Below, one piece after another: positions 8,015-21,281 of a DNA stretch of 64,000 bases. The DNA is from Mesorhizobium sp. NZP2077 (GTDB lineage Bacteria; Pseudomonadota; Alphaproteobacteria; Rhizobiales; Rhizobiaceae). How positions within the stretch are numbered: the first letter of the stretch is position 1; each line of letters begins with the position of its first letter. Under the pieces are notes generated by a model. That model made no database searches. It was not told the DNA's origin and saw only the letters and a program-made list of their open reading frames with translations. Location of the stretch: contig NZ_CP051293.1 in NCBI RefSeq assembly GCF_013170805.1, positions 4,098,001 through 4,162,000 on the forward strand, read 5' to 3'. The translations under genes were made by a program, and so were the position numbers.

Positions 8015-9838
8015 ATGTGCGGTATCGTTGGAATCGTCGGTCATTCGCAGGTTGCGCCGCTCATCGTCGATGCACTGAAGCGGCTCGAATATCGCGGCTA
8101 TGACTCAGCCGGCGTCGCCACGATCGAAAAGGGACAGCTTGGCCGCAGACGCGCCGAAGGCAAGTTGATCAACCTCGAGCGCCGTCTCAAGGAAGACCCG
8201 CTCGAGGGCACGATCGGCATCGGCCACACGCGCTGGGCGACGCATGGCGTGCCCAACGAGACCAATGCGCATCCACATTTTTCCGACGGCGTCGCCATCG
8301 TCCACAACGGCATCATCGAGAATTTCGCCGAGCTGCGCGACGAGCTGATCCGCGACGGCTACTCCTTCTCGTCGCAGACCGATACCGAAGTTGTCGCGCA
8401 TCTGGTGGCGCGCGAACTTGCCAAGGGCCTGAAGCCGGTCGAGGCCGCGCACCAGGCGCTGAAGCGGCTGGAAGGCGCCTTTGCGCTGGCGATCATGTTC
8501 AAGGGCGACGAGGACCTGATCGTCGGCGCCCGCAACGGCCCGCCACTCGCCGTCGGCCATGGCGATGGCGAGATGTTCCTGGGCTCCGATGCCATTGCGC
8601 TGGCGCCGTTCACCAATTCGATCACCTATCTGGAAGATGGCGACTGGGCGGTGGTGCGCCGCGAAGGCGTCACCATCTTCGACATTGACGGCAAAAAGGT
8701 CGAGCGCAAGCGCCAGCAGTCGCTGTCGACCAGTTTCATGGTCGACAAGGGCAACCGGCGCCATTTCATGGAGAAGGAAATCCATGAGCAGCCCGAGGTG
8801 ATCTCGCACACGCTGGCCCATTATGTGGATTTCGTCTCCGGCGTTTCGAAGCCGCTCGATCTGCCATTCGACTTCGCCAAGATCGGCCGGCTGGCGATTT
8901 CTGCCTGCGGCACCGCCTATCTCGCCGGCCTGATCGGCAAATACTGGTTCGAGCGCTATGCGCGGCTACCGGTCGACATCGATGTCGCCTCGGAGTTTCG
9001 CTATCGCGAGATGCCGCTGTCGGCTGAAGATGCCGCCTTCTTCATCTCGCAATCGGGCGAGACCGCCGATACGCTGGCTTCGCTCCGTTACTGCCGCAAG
9101 GCCGGCATGAAGATCGGCGCCATCGTCAACGTGCGCGAATCGACCATGGCACGCGAGTCCGACGTGGTGCTGCCGACGCTCGCCGGCCCCGAGATCGGCG
9201 TCGCCTCGACCAAGGCTTTTACCTGCCAGCTTTCCGTCCTGGCGTCGCTTGCGGTGCGCGCCGGCGTGGCGCGCGGCACGATTTCGAAAGAGCAGGAAAA
9301 GACCCTGGTGCGCGCGCTTTCGGAAGCGCCGCGCTATGCCAACCAGGTGCTCAAGCTCGAAGAGCAGATCGAACGCATCGCGCGCGAACTCTCGCGCTAC
9401 AAGGACGTGCTCTATCTCGGCCGCGACACCAATTTCCCGCTGGCCATGGAAGGCGCGCTGAAGCTCAAGGAAATCTCCTATATCCACGCAGAAGGCTATG
9501 CGGCGGGCGAGTTGAAGCACGGGCCGATCGCGCTGATCGACGAGAACATGCCGGTCATCGTCATTGCGCCGCATGACCGGATTTTCGAGAAAACCGTATC
9601 CAACATGCAGGAAGTGGCGGCGCGCGGCGGCAAGATCATCCTGATCACCGACAGCAAGGGCGCGGCGCAGGTGAGCGTGAAGACGATGGAGACGATCATC
9701 CTGCCGGACGTGCCGGAAATAATCTCGCCGATCATCTATGCGCTGCCGATCCAGATGCTCGCCTATTTCGCCGCCGTGTTCATGGGCACCGACGTCGATC
9801 AACCGCGCAATCTGGCGAAGTCGGTGACGGTGGAGTAG
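8015..9838 (+). CDS. glmS: Glutamine-fructose-6-phosphate aminotransferase (isomerizing)
   Basis: 607 aa; makes glucosamine-6-phosphate from fructose-6-P and glutamine. The start is fixed at 8015 because the enzyme must begin Met-Cys: MCGIVGIVGH exposes the Cys1 nucleophile of the N-terminal glutaminase domain (TNAHPH also present). Two SIS sugar-isomerase domains follow, with SQSGETADTLASLRYCRKAG and STKAFTCQ in the first. The C-terminus KSVTVE is the conserved GlmS end. An in-frame extension upstream would bury Cys1 and is rejected. Confidence 0.97.
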   Translation: MCGIVGIVGHSQVAPLIVDALKRLEYRGYDSAGVATIEKGQLGRRRAEGKLINLERRLKEDPLEGTIGIGHTRWATHGVPNETNAHPHFSDGVAIVHNGIIENFAELRDELIRDGYSFSSQTDTEVVAHLVARELAKGLKPVEAAHQALKRLEGAFALAIMFKGDEDLIVGARNGPPLAVGHGDGEMFLGSDAIALAPFTNSITYLEDGDWAVVRREGVTIFDIDGKKVERKRQQSLSTSFMVDKGNRRHFMEKEIHEQPEVISHTLAHYVDFVSGVSKPLDLPFDFAKIGRLAISACGTAYLAGLIGKYWFERYARLPVDIDVASEFRYREMPLSAEDAAFFISQSGETADTLASLRYCRKAGMKIGAIVNVRESTMARESDVVLPTLAGPEIGVASTKAFTCQLSVLASLAVRAGVARGTISKEQEKTLVRALSEAPRYANQVLKLEEQIERIARELSRYKDVLYLGRDTNFPLAMEGALKLKEISYIHAEGYAAGELKHGPIALIDENMPVIVIAPHDRIFEKTVSNMQEVAARGGKIILITDSKGAAQVSVKTMETIILPDVPEIISPIIYALPIQMLAYFAAVFMGTDVDQPRNLAKSVTVE

Positions 9839-9860
9839 GGCGCTTCAAACAGGCGCCTTT
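9837..9860 (+). terminator. Weak intrinsic terminator after glmS
   Basis: AGGGCGC (9837-9843) pairs with GCGCCTT (9853-9859), one G-U included, around a 9-nt loop, directly overlapping the glmS stop. The following T-run is short (TTT then A), so this is only a candidate. Confidence 0.4.
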
Positions 9861-9931
9861 AAAAACTTCGCAGTTCCAAACCGGGCTGCGGTTCACTAAT
9901 GTTGCGGTGCAACTCGCGCCCCCGGTGAACC

Positions 9932-10687
9932 ATGTCCGATGCTCCCAAGACCTCCGGCATGACCCGGCTGAGGAACTATTTCCTCACGGGCTTCGTCGTC
10001 TGCGCGCCGCTGGCGATCACCGCCTATATCGCCTGGTCGTTCATCGGCTGGGTCGATTCCTGGGTAAAGCCTTATATTCCGGCGCGTTACAGCCCCGACA
10101 CCTATCTGCCGTTTCCCGTTCCGGGGTTCGGGCTGATCGTCGCGCTGATCCTGATCACACTGATCGGTTTTCTCACCGCCAACATTGTCGGCCGCGCCAT
10201 TGTCGGTTTCGGCGAGCGCCTGCTTGGCCGCATGCCGCTGGTGCGCGGCATCTATGGCTCGCTGAAGCAGATTTTCGAGACCGTGCTGTCGAATAAGGGG
10301 GACATGTTCCGCCAGGTCGGGCTGGTCGAGTATCCGCGCAAGGGCGTCTGGTCGCTGGTCTTCGTCGCCAGCGAGAAGGAGACCGAGATTAACCAGAAGC
10401 TTGATCAGGACGGCGATCCGCTGATTGCCGTCTTCATGCCTTGCACGCCGAATCCGACCACCGGCTTTCTCATGTACGTGCCGAAGTCGGACATCGTGCT
10501 GCTCGACATGACGATCGAGGACGGTGCCAAGCTGATTGTCTCGGCCGGATTGGTGGCGCCCGAGGTCAAGCAAATGGTTGTCGTGAATGGTGAGCCGATC
10601 GAGGGAATGCTCGCCAACCCGTCGATTGGCGCCCTGGCTCAGCCGGCGCGCAAAAGCCGCACGGCCTCGTCGCGGCCGAACAAGTAG
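9932..10687 (+). CDS. DUF502 family membrane protein
   Basis: 251 aa. Two transmembrane helices (YFLTGFVVCAPLAITAYIAW, then GLIVALILITLIGFLTANIVG) are followed by the conserved soluble part with GERLLGRMPLVRGIYGSLKQ and FMPCTPNPTTGFLMYVP. This is the DUF502 (COG2928) pattern, an inner-membrane family of unknown biochemical role. The Ala/Arg-rich tail overlaps the 3' end of convergent recG by 49 bp. Confidence 0.92.
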   Translation: MSDAPKTSGMTRLRNYFLTGFVVCAPLAITAYIAWSFIGWVDSWVKPYIPARYSPDTYLPFPVPGFGLIVALILITLIGFLTANIVGRAIVGFGERLLGRMPLVRGIYGSLKQIFETVLSNKGDMFRQVGLVEYPRKGVWSLVFVASEKETEINQKLDQDGDPLIAVFMPCTPNPTTGFLMYVPKSDIVLLDMTIEDGAKLIVSAGLVAPEVKQMVVVNGEPIEGMLANPSIGALAQPARKSRTASSRPNK

Positions 10688-12747
10688 AGCAACAGACGCA
10701 GCGCCCCGCCGCGGTCGGATTGCAGCTCCGGATCGCGCGACAGGATTAGCCTGGCATCATCGCGGGCGGCCTCAAGCAGGTCCGCATGCGCCTCGATGCG
10801 CGCCACCTGGAAACCCGGTGTGCCGGACTGGCGGGTGCCCAAAAGCTCGCCTTCGCCGCGCAGTTTCAGGTCTTCCTCGGCGATCAGAAAACCGTCCTCG
10901 GTCTCGCGCATCACCGACAGCCGGCGTTTTGCGGTCTCGCCGAGCGGGTCCTTGTAAAGCAGCACGCAGGAGGATGGCTTGTCGCCGCGCCCCACGCGCC
11001 CGCGCAGCTGGTGCAATTGGGCGAGGCCAAAGCGTTCGGCATGCTCGATGACCATGACGGTGGCGTCGGGGACGTCGACGCCAACCTCGATGACCGTGGT
11101 GGCGATCAGGATGCGGGTTTCGCCCTCCTTGAAGGCGCGCATCGCCTCGTCCTTCTCCGCGCCCTTCATACGGCCATGGACAAGGCCGATGCGGTCGCCG
11201 AACAGCGGCTTCAGCGAAGCGAAGCGATCCTCGGCCGACATCAGCTTGATCTCTTCGGATTCCTCGACCAGCGGACAGATCCAGTAGATCTTCTGGCCAC
11301 CGGCGACGGCGTCCTCCATCCGGCCAACCAGTTCGTCGAGCCGCTCAAGTGGTAGTGTGACGGTGCGGATCGGCTGGCGGCCGGCGGGTTTTTCCGTCAG
11401 TTTCGACACGTCCATGTCACCAAAGGCGGTCAGCACCAGCGTGCGCGGGATGGGTGTCGCCGTCATCACCAGCATGTCTGGCGCGTCGCCCTTGGCGGTG
11501 ATGGCCAGCCGCTGGTGCACGCCGAAACGATGCTGCTCGTCGATCGCGGCGAAGACCAGATCGTGGAAGGTCACCGTCTCCTGGAACAGTGCGTGGGTGC
11601 CGACGACGATGTCGATCTCGCCGCTGGCCAGGCCAGCCAGTGTTTCGGTGCGTTCACGGCCTTTCTCGCGACCGGTGAGGATGGCGATGTGCAACCCGAC
11701 CTTGGCAGCAAGGGGGGCTATCGTCGCCAGATGCTGGCGGGCCAGGATTTCGGTCGGTGCCATCAACGCTGCCTGGCCTCCTGCCTCGACAGCGCGTGCC
11801 ATGGCGAGCAGCGCGACGACAGTCTTGCCAGAACCGACATCGCCTTGCAGCAGCCGCAGCATGCGCTCAGGGTCGGCCAGGTCGGCATTGATTTCGGCGA
11901 GCGCGAATTCCTGACTTGATGTCAGCGAATAGGGAAGGGCGGCGCGCAGTTTCTCGACGATGCTGCCGTCGCCGACTAGGGGACGGCCGGACAGGCGGCG
12001 GATCTTTGACCGCACCAGCGCCAGCGAGACCTGGCCCGCCAGCAACTCGTCATAGGCAAGGCGCCGCCACGCGGCACCGTCGACGGAGACGTCGATCGGG
12101 TCGGCAGGATTGTGGATGCGGGCGAGCGCATCGCCAAAGCTGGGAAAAGTGTGCCGGCGCATGAAGGCGCCGTCCTGCCATTCGGGGAATTCAGGCACGC
12201 GGGCGAGCGCCTGGCCGATCGCCCGGCGCAGCACCTTGCCGGACAGCCCGGCGGTCAGGGGATAGACCGGTTCGACCAGCGGCAGGTTTTCGGCTTCGCT
12301 GGCCAGCGCGATATGGTCGGGGTGGACCATGGTCGGGCGGCCGTTGAACCATTCCATGCGGCCAGAGACCACGACATGCTCGCCCACAGGCATTGCCTTT
12401 TCGAGATAGGCGGCATGCGCATGGAAAAAGGTCAGGCCGATTTCGCCGGTGTCGTCATGGGCGTAGACCCGGTATGGCACAGACCGGTTGCCGCGCGGTG
12501 GCGGCTGGTGACGATCGATGCGCACCTCGAGCGTGACGATCGCGCCTTCGGCCGCGAGCGCGATGCCTGGCCGGTTGCGGCGGTCGATGACGGTGTGCGG
12601 CAGCACGAACAGAAGATCGCCGGCGCGGGCCGCGCGGTCACCAAGATCAGCCGTGACAACTTTCTCGATCAGCGTGCCGACCTTCGGCCCGACGCCGGCA
12701 AGCGAAGTGATCGGAACAAACAGCGGATCGAGGATGGAAGGACGCAT
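10639..12747 (-). CDS. recG: ATP-dependent DNA helicase RecG
   Basis: 702 aa; fork-remodelling and branch-migrating helicase of recombination and repair. An N-terminal wedge/OB region (DDTGEIGLTFFHAHAAYLEKA) precedes the SF2 motor: LLQGDVGSGKTVVALLAM (Walker A), AAIDEQHRFGV (motif II) and VMTATPIPRTL (motif III). The helicase C part has ATTVIEVGVDVPDATVM and QLRGRVGRG. The protein ends in the family's C-terminal region with GEGELLGTRQSG. It is divergent from sdhE, and its 3' end overlaps the DUF502 gene by 49 bp. Confidence 0.97.
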   Translation of the reverse strand: MRPSILDPLFVPITSLAGVGPKVGTLIEKVVTADLGDRAARAGDLLFVLPHTVIDRRNRPGIALAAEGAIVTLEVRIDRHQPPPRGNRSVPYRVYAHDDTGEIGLTFFHAHAAYLEKAMPVGEHVVVSGRMEWFNGRPTMVHPDHIALASEAENLPLVEPVYPLTAGLSGKVLRRAIGQALARVPEFPEWQDGAFMRRHTFPSFGDALARIHNPADPIDVSVDGAAWRRLAYDELLAGQVSLALVRSKIRRLSGRPLVGDGSIVEKLRAALPYSLTSSQEFALAEINADLADPERMLRLLQGDVGSGKTVVALLAMARAVEAGGQAALMAPTEILARQHLATIAPLAAKVGLHIAILTGREKGRERTETLAGLASGEIDIVVGTHALFQETVTFHDLVFAAIDEQHRFGVHQRLAITAKGDAPDMLVMTATPIPRTLVLTAFGDMDVSKLTEKPAGRQPIRTVTLPLERLDELVGRMEDAVAGGQKIYWICPLVEESEEIKLMSAEDRFASLKPLFGDRIGLVHGRMKGAEKDEAMRAFKEGETRILIATTVIEVGVDVPDATVMVIEHAERFGLAQLHQLRGRVGRGDKPSSCVLLYKDPLGETAKRRLSVMRETEDGFLIAEEDLKLRGEGELLGTRQSGTPGFQVARIEAHADLLEAARDDARLILSRDPELQSDRGGALRLLLYLFGRDEAVRLLRAG

Positions 12748-12839
12748 GATGTCAGCTTATGTCGCGATGGCCGCAGCGCAAGGCTGACAGCCCCTTCTAT
12801 CCACGCTATATGCCCCGCAGCAAGTGAGGATGCGGCACA

Positions 12840-13127
12840 ATGACCGGAACGAAACGATCAAGCGAGGGGCTGGATACCCGCCGCCGCAAGCTCTTGTTCC
12901 GCTCCTGGCACCGCGGCATGCGCGAGATGGATCTCATCCTCGGCACCTTCGCCGACGCCGAGATCGGTGCCTTGACCGCCGAGGAAATCGACCAATATGA
13001 AGGGCTTCTCGACATTCCCGACACCGAATTCCTCCCCCTGATCACCGGCGAACGTGCCGTGCCGGCGGATATCGATTGTGCCGTCCTGCAAAAGATCCTG
13101 GCGTCGCGCCGGACCATGACATTCTGA
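12840..13127 (+). CDS. sdhE: FAD assembly factor SdhE (DUF339)
   Basis: 95 aa. It has the SdhE hallmark RGxxE-type motif, here SWHRGMREMDLILG, and the conserved acidic core ENxDLYEGLL-like segment read here as EIDQYEGLLDIPDTEF. SdhE promotes covalent flavin attachment to succinate dehydrogenase subunit A. It lies divergent to recG and upstream of mfd, a placement I associate with rhizobial genomes. The succinate dehydrogenase genes are not in this window. Confidence 0.92.
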   Translation: MTGTKRSSEGLDTRRRKLLFRSWHRGMREMDLILGTFADAEIGALTAEEIDQYEGLLDIPDTEFLPLITGERAVPADIDCAVLQKILASRRTMTF

Positions 13128-13130
13128 ACA

Positions 13131-13184
13131 GAAGCATTTCCAGGAAAAGTGCGAAGCGGTTTTCCCACGGGAATTGCGACAACC
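13131..13184. repeat. Dispersed intergenic repeat, copy 1 (sdhE-mfd spacer)
   Basis: Reads GAAGCATTTCCAGGAAAAGT then GCGAAGCGGTTTTCCCACGG and GAATTGCGACAA. The reverse complement of 52432-52503 carries the same blocks (GGAGCATTCCAGGAAAAGTG, CGG, TTTCCC, GGAAATTGCGTCA), so at least two copies exist in the window, in opposite orientation. It supports placing the mfd start downstream, at 13199. Confidence 0.7.
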
Positions 13185-13198
13185 AAGACCGTGATTTG

Positions 13199-16696
<3,498 letters not shown>

Positions 16697-16831
16697 CCGC
16701 CGGCGATCATTCGCCAGCGCTGAAATTCCGGTCTAGAATAGGAAATCGGCTTCGTGTATGGAGCCGCCACCCCATATAGGGGCGGGAAAGGCGGGCGAGG
16801 GTGCTCGCCGGAAAGAGCGTTGGGTGCAGCG

Positions 16832-18205
16832 ATGACGAAATGGTCGCCGAATTCGTGGAGAGCAAAGCCGATCAAGCAGGTTCCCGCTTATCCGGACCTT
16901 GCGGCGCTCAAGAACACGGAGGCCCAGCTCGCCACCTTCCCACCGCTGGTTTTTGCCGGTGAAGCGCGCAAGCTGAAGAAGCAGCTCGCGGCTGTCGCAA
17001 ATGGCGACGCCTTCCTGCTCCAGGGCGGCGATTGCGCCGAAAGCTTCGCCGAACATGGCGCCGACAACATCCGCGACTTTTTCCGAGTCTTCCTGCAGAT
17101 GTCGGTCGTGCTGACCTTTGCCGGCGCACAGCCGGTGGTGAAGGTCGGCCGCGTCGCCGGCCAGTTCGCCAAGCCGCGCTCGTCCGACAACGAGACCAAG
17201 GGCGGGGTGACGCTGCCGAGCTACCGCGGCGACATCATCAACGGTATCGAATTCGATGCCAAATCGCGTATTCCCGACCCCGCCCGCCAGGAAATGGCCT
17301 ACCGCCAGTCGGCGGCGACGCTCAACCTTCTGCGCGCCTTCGCTCAGGGCGGCTATGCCAGCCTGGAGAACGTGCATCGCTGGATGCTCGGCTTCGTGTC
17401 CGACAGCCCGCAAGGCGAAAAATACGAGTCGTTGGCCAACCGCATCACCGAGACGATGGACTTCATGAAGGCCGTCGGCATCACCTCGGAAACCAACTAT
17501 GCGCTGCGCGAGACCGATTTCTACACCAGCCATGAGGCGCTGCTGCTCGGCTATGAGGAGGCGCTGACCCGCGTCGATTCGACCTCGGGCGACTGGTATG
17601 CCACCTCAGGCCACATGATCTGGATCGGCGACCGGACCCGCCAGCCCGACCATGCCCATGTCGAATATTGCCGCGGCATCAAGAACCCGCTCGGCCTGAA
17701 ATGCGGCCCGTCTCTGACGCCGGACGGCTTGCTGGAACTGATCGACCTTCTCAATCCCGAGAATGAGCCCGGCCGGCTGACGCTGATCGCCCGATTTGGT
17801 TCGGACAAGGTCGCCGACCACCTGCCTAAGCTGGTGCGCGCGGTGCAGAAGGAAGGACGCAGCGTGGTGTGGTCGTCGGATCCGATGCATGGCAACACCA
17901 TCGAGGCCGCCGGCTACAAGACGCGGCCGTTCGACCGCATCCTGAAGGAGGTGCAGACCTTCTTCGAGGTGCACCGCGCCGAAGGCACGCATCCTGGCGG
18001 CATCCATGTCGAGATGACCGGCAAGAACGTCACCGAATGCACCGGTGGCGCCCGCGCCATCACGGCCGAGGAATTGCAGGACCGCTACCACACCCATTGC
18101 GACCCGCGCCTCAATGCCGACCAGGCGATCGAACTGGCCTTCCTGGTGTCCGATCTCTTGAAGAAAAGCCATCCGGTGCAGCACAAGCAGGCTGTGAACG
18201 GCTGA
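16832..18205 (+). CDS. Class II 3-deoxy-7-phosphoheptulonate (DAHP) synthase
   Basis: 457 aa; first step of the shikimate pathway, joining phosphoenolpyruvate and erythrose-4-phosphate. The class II (plant/actinobacterial type) signatures are [14 protein letters not shown], a [14 protein letters not shown] segment, [20 protein letters not shown] and [20 protein letters not shown]. The start [20 protein letters not shown] is the family's conserved opening, so an upstream in-frame extension to 16754 is rejected. The gene is monocistronic with a hairpin terminator after it. Symbols aroF, aroG and aroH are used inconsistently, so none is assigned. Confidence 0.95.
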   Translation: MTKWSPNSWRAKPIKQVPAYPDLAALKNTEAQLATFPPLVFAGEARKLKKQLAAVANGDAFLLQGGDCAESFAEHGADNIRDFFRVFLQMSVVLTFAGAQPVVKVGRVAGQFAKPRSSDNETKGGVTLPSYRGDIINGIEFDAKSRIPDPARQEMAYRQSAATLNLLRAFAQGGYASLENVHRWMLGFVSDSPQGEKYESLANRITETMDFMKAVGITSETNYALRETDFYTSHEALLLGYEEALTRVDSTSGDWYATSGHMIWIGDRTRQPDHAHVEYCRGIKNPLGLKCGPSLTPDGLLELIDLLNPENEPGRLTLIARFGSDKVADHLPKLVRAVQKEGRSVVWSSDPMHGNTIEAAGYKTRPFDRILKEVQTFFEVHRAEGTHPGGIHVEMTGKNVTECTGGARAITAEELQDRYHTHCDPRLNADQAIELAFLVSDLLKKSHPVQHKQAVNG

Positions 18206-18234
18206 TCTTGGCCAATCCGATGGGTTAATAAGGA

Positions 18235-18262
18235 AAAGGCGCAGGAGAAATCCCGCGCCTTT
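18235..18262 (+). terminator. Intrinsic terminator after DAHP synthase
   Basis: AAAGGCGC (18235-18242) and GCGCCTTT (18255-18262) form a perfect 8-bp stem with a 12-nt loop, 29 bp past the stop. The right arm ends in TTT, followed by CTTCGTTC. Confidence 0.65.
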
Positions 18263-18313
18263 CTTCGTTCATCCCATGGCTCGCCGGGCCAGCCGGTGGG
18301 CAAGTCGAAGACG

Positions 18314-19435
18314 TCAGTCCTTCTTGTAGAGCAGCCAGCTCTTTCCGGCGCGGCCGGCCATCGTCGAATGTTTGGTGACGCGGTTGCGGCCGCTCACCTT
18401 CGAGCGGTAGAGCGCCCGGTCGGCCTTGGTGTAGAGGTCTTCGGGCCCTTCGGCCTCGGATGCCATGCAGATGCCCATCGACACCGTCACGGTGCCGTAA
18501 TTCATGCCGGTCTGGCTGCTGGTGAAGGGCGTCTGCTCAATCAGGGCGCGAATGCGCTCCGCGATCTCGTAGGTGGCGTCTTCGCTGGCGCCTTCGATGA
18601 TCAGTGCGAATTCCTCGCCGCCCGTGCGGGCCACAAACATGTCGCCGCGAATGCTGGTCTGGAAAATCTCGGCGATGATCTGGATGATTTTGTCGCCGAC
18701 AGGATGGCCGTAGCGGTCATTGATATCCTTGAACCGATCGATGTCGGCAAGGATCAAGGCGTTGAACAGGATACCCTTGTTGCTGGTGTAGATATTGGTG
18801 ATTTGCTTGTCGAAGGCGCGACGGTTCCAGATCTGGGTCAAAGGATCGGTGTCGGCCAACCGCTTGTATTCCTCGAGCTTCGACTTGACGCTCTCCAGTT
18901 CGGCCGTCTTGTCGCTGAGCGTGGAGGCTATCTGCCTGCCGTGATCAATCGTCGAATTGGTGGCGATCGACATGGCGTTGGCGATCTTCTGCAGAAGATC
19001 CTGCGAGAGCAGGCTGCGATTGCTCAGGCCGCTCGATGTTTCATCCAGGATCCTGCCGTATTTTTCGATGTGGCTGCGTTCGCTTCGCAACAGCGCTGCG
19101 ACTTCCTCGAGCTCCCTGGCGATAACGTCGCGCGCATGTTCAACGATGCTCGGACCATGGTTCTGGGCGAAGAAGGCGCGCCCGATCTTATCGAGCTCGT
19201 CCTGTGTCGGCCGATTGCTTAGAGCAAGGACGGCGAGGCTGAGTTCGCGGTTGGTGCCGCTCAATGCCTCGTAGAAGATCTCGTAGTTGCGTGGCAGGCC
19301 GAGCACGCCCAGTTGACGCATGGTGGCGACGACTGCCGAAGCAATATCAGTATTCTTGTCGGTTGGGGCTGCTGCCGGCTGCATGTCTGGTTCACTCTTC
19401 CCCTCGGATCCCGGCACAGAATTTGCGGGTTCCAT
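18314..19435 (-). CDS. Diguanylate cyclase (GGDEF domain)
   Basis: 373 aa, soluble. The N-terminal ~190 residues are helical with coiled-coil segments (ELEEVAALLRSERSHIEKYG; LESVKSKLEEYKRLADTDPL) and no recognisable sensor. The GGDEF domain starts at DTDPLTQIWNRR and has the intact active site GGEEF in VARTGGEEFALI, so it should make c-di-GMP. At the allosteric I-site, RxxD five residues before GGEEF is expected but RGDM is found, so product feedback may be lost. Start uncertain: the frame is open to a GTG at 19513; ATG at 19435 or about 19384 is also possible. Confidence 0.88.
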   Translation of the reverse strand: MEPANSVPGSEGKSEPDMQPAAAPTDKNTDIASAVVATMRQLGVLGLPRNYEIFYEALSGTNRELSLAVLALSNRPTQDELDKIGRAFFAQNHGPSIVEHARDVIARELEEVAALLRSERSHIEKYGRILDETSSGLSNRSLLSQDLLQKIANAMSIATNSTIDHGRQIASTLSDKTAELESVKSKLEEYKRLADTDPLTQIWNRRAFDKQITNIYTSNKGILFNALILADIDRFKDINDRYGHPVGDKIIQIIAEIFQTSIRGDMFVARTGGEEFALIIEGASEDATYEIAERIRALIEQTPFTSSQTGMNYGTVTVSMGICMASEAEGPEDLYTKADRALYRSKVSGRNRVTKHSTMAGRAGKSWLLYKKD

Positions 19436-19795
19436 CGATCGCCGACCTGGGGAGCGCGACCCGACAGTCCAGAACATCTTGCGAAGAGACGCGTCCCCAC
19501 CCGCGACCTTCACTTGCAGAGATCATAAATGCGGCGGCGCTAAAGTTTCCTTAATCCGCGCAGCTTCCGTAGGTTTTTGCTACCTGTGGCTGAAAGAGGA
19601 TAAATTTTTCACCACTATAGCGGGATAATGCGCCAATTTGGGATCTTGAGATCGAAATTCGCGCGGCGTGCTGCGGACATGAAATCCGATTTCGAATTGC
19701 TGACGGCAGTCGATGTCGTATTTGCTTGCGCGTAACCACCGCAAAGCTGGAATCCTTGCAACGATGCTGGACGAGGTTTCTTTAGGGAGCGCCAA
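19436..19795. other. Spacer between the GGDEF gene and the GFA gene
   Basis: About 360 bp without a supported gene apart from a possible N-terminal extension of the GGDEF protein up to 19513. The stretch 19540-19740 is clearly A+T-richer than the flanks, as expected for two divergent promoters, but I could not fix a promoter. Confidence 0.5.
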
Positions 19796-20212
19796 ATGAG
19801 CGACTGTCACCAGGGATCATGCCTGTGCGGAGCGGTCCGGTTCCGGACAAGTGGAGCGCTACGGGGTGTGGTCTACTGTCATTGCTCGCAATGCAGGAAG
19901 CAAAGCGGGCATTTTTATGCCGCGACCAATGTTGCCGACGCCGACATCGAGATCGAAGGCACCGATAGTGTCACCTGGTATGAAGCATCGGCTTTCGCCC
20001 GGCGCGGCTTCTGCAAGGCATGCGGCTCGGTGCTTTTCTGGAAGCCAAGGGATCAAGGCTACATTTCGGTCATGGCGGGATCGTTCGACAGGCCGACCGG
20101 TCTCAAGGGCGACTGCCATATCTTCGTCGGCGACAAGGGCGACTATTATTCGATCGACGACGGGCTGCCGCAGTTTGAAAAGTCGACGCCTTCGATAGCG
20201 GTCGCTGAATGA
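19796..20212 (+). CDS. GFA/CENP-V family zinc protein
   Basis: 138 aa. The zinc ligands of the glutathione-dependent formaldehyde-activating (Gfa/CENP-V) fold are in place: SCLCGAVRF, YCHCSQCRKQSGHFYA and FCKACGSVLFW. Most family members bind zinc with unproven substrates; calling it a formaldehyde-activating enzyme would go beyond the sequence. AGGGAG sits 8 nt before the ATG. It is followed on the same strand by dgkA and the hemerythrin gene, with no obvious functional link. Confidence 0.9.
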   Translation: MSDCHQGSCLCGAVRFRTSGALRGVVYCHCSQCRKQSGHFYAATNVADADIEIEGTDSVTWYEASAFARRGFCKACGSVLFWKPRDQGYISVMAGSFDRPTGLKGDCHIFVGDKGDYYSIDDGLPQFEKSTPSIAVAE

Positions 20213-20290
20213 ATTTTGGACAAGACGCCTTATTCCCTTGATCGGGCCGTTGCTTTATCTCGTGCCGGTAACTCGGAAAGAGGTTTGGGC

Positions 20291-20650
20291 ATGCAGCGGC
20301 TGATCGATGCTTTTAACAATTCGGTGCGGGCGTTTCGCAAGCTGGCCGCCAGCGAGAAGGCATTCCAGCAGGAGCTGATGCTCCTTGCGCTTGCCTTGCC
20401 GGCCGGGTGGTTCGTTTCGGTGTCGTGGCGTGGCTATGCGCTGCTGATCGGCGCGGTGCTGCTGCTGATCATGGTCGAGGTGCTGAACACCGGCATCGAG
20501 GCGGCCTGCGATGCCTTCAGCCGCGAGTTCAATATGGACATCCAGCTGGCCAAGGATTGCGGTTCGCTGGCGGTGCTGATCTCGGTGGTCATCGTCGCCG
20601 GTGTCTGGGGCATCGCGCTCATCGAGCGGATCACCGGACTACCGATCTAG
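20291..20650 (+). CDS. dgkA: Diacylglycerol kinase DgkA (prokaryotic type)
   Basis: 119 aa, three transmembrane helices. The family core EVLNTGIEAACDAFSREFN corresponds to the catalytic E..NTAIE..D motif; QLAKDCGSLAVLISV is the third-helix signature. DgkA phosphorylates membrane diacylglycerol, recycling lipid left from periplasmic glucan and envelope modification. The ATG at 20291 has GAGG about 9 nt upstream; an in-frame TTG at 20216 gives an extension without family sequence. Confidence 0.93.
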   Translation: MQRLIDAFNNSVRAFRKLAASEKAFQQELMLLALALPAGWFVSVSWRGYALLIGAVLLLIMVEVLNTGIEAACDAFSREFNMDIQLAKDCGSLAVLISVVIVAGVWGIALIERITGLPI

Positions 20651-20690
20651 CGTCGCCATTCTTATATGACGGTAACTAAAGGAAACCGTC

Positions 20691-21278
20691 ATGTCCGAAG
20701 CCACGAATCTTCTGCTTCTCGAACGCAAAGGCCTGCCGGACGATTTGCGCTGGCTGGTCGAAAGATACCCGCGTGAAAATTGGCAGGGCCACGCCAACGT
20801 CCACGGTGTCGCCAACATGTGGCTGCAGCGGCACGACATGTTCCGCGAACTCGGCGGCATGCTGACCAAGGGCATCGGCGATTATCGCGAGGGCAGGCTG
20901 ACAGCGCCTGGCTTCGCGCAATGGTTCGCCCCGCGCCTCAATCATTTTCTCGGCAATCTCGACGGCCACCACAATGTCGAGGACCATCATTACTTTCCGG
21001 TCTTCGCCAGGGCAGAGACACGGCTGAAGCGTGGTTTCGAGATTCTCGACGCCGACCACCACACCATCCATGAAGGATTGGAGCGCAATGCCGAGGCGGC
21101 CAATGCCTTTATCAAGACGCTTCAGGAGAGCGAGGACAAGCAGCGCTTCGCGGCGGATGCCTATGCCGACGAAAACAGCCGTCTGATCGCCATGCTGACC
21201 CGGCATCTTGCCGACGAGGAAGATCTGATCATCCCGCTGATCCTAGAGCGGGGGGATCAAGCTCTCGGCGTAGATTGA
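20691..21278 (+). CDS. Hemerythrin HHE domain protein
   Basis: 195 aa helical protein. Iron-ligand candidates follow the hemerythrin pattern: HANVHGVANMWLQRH near the N-terminus, HHNVEDHHYFPVF, ADHHTIHEGLE and LTRHLADEEDLIIPL at the end. Such proteins bind a di-iron site and oxygen or reactive species; the physiological role here is unknown. The gene starts 40 bp after dgkA and ends 3 bp before the convergent DedA gene. Confidence 0.88.
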   Translation: MSEATNLLLLERKGLPDDLRWLVERYPRENWQGHANVHGVANMWLQRHDMFRELGGMLTKGIGDYREGRLTAPGFAQWFAPRLNHFLGNLDGHHNVEDHHYFPVFARAETRLKRGFEILDADHHTIHEGLERNAEAANAFIKTLQESEDKQRFAADAYADENSRLIAMLTRHLADEEDLIIPLILERGDQALGVD

Positions 21279-21281
21279 CGA

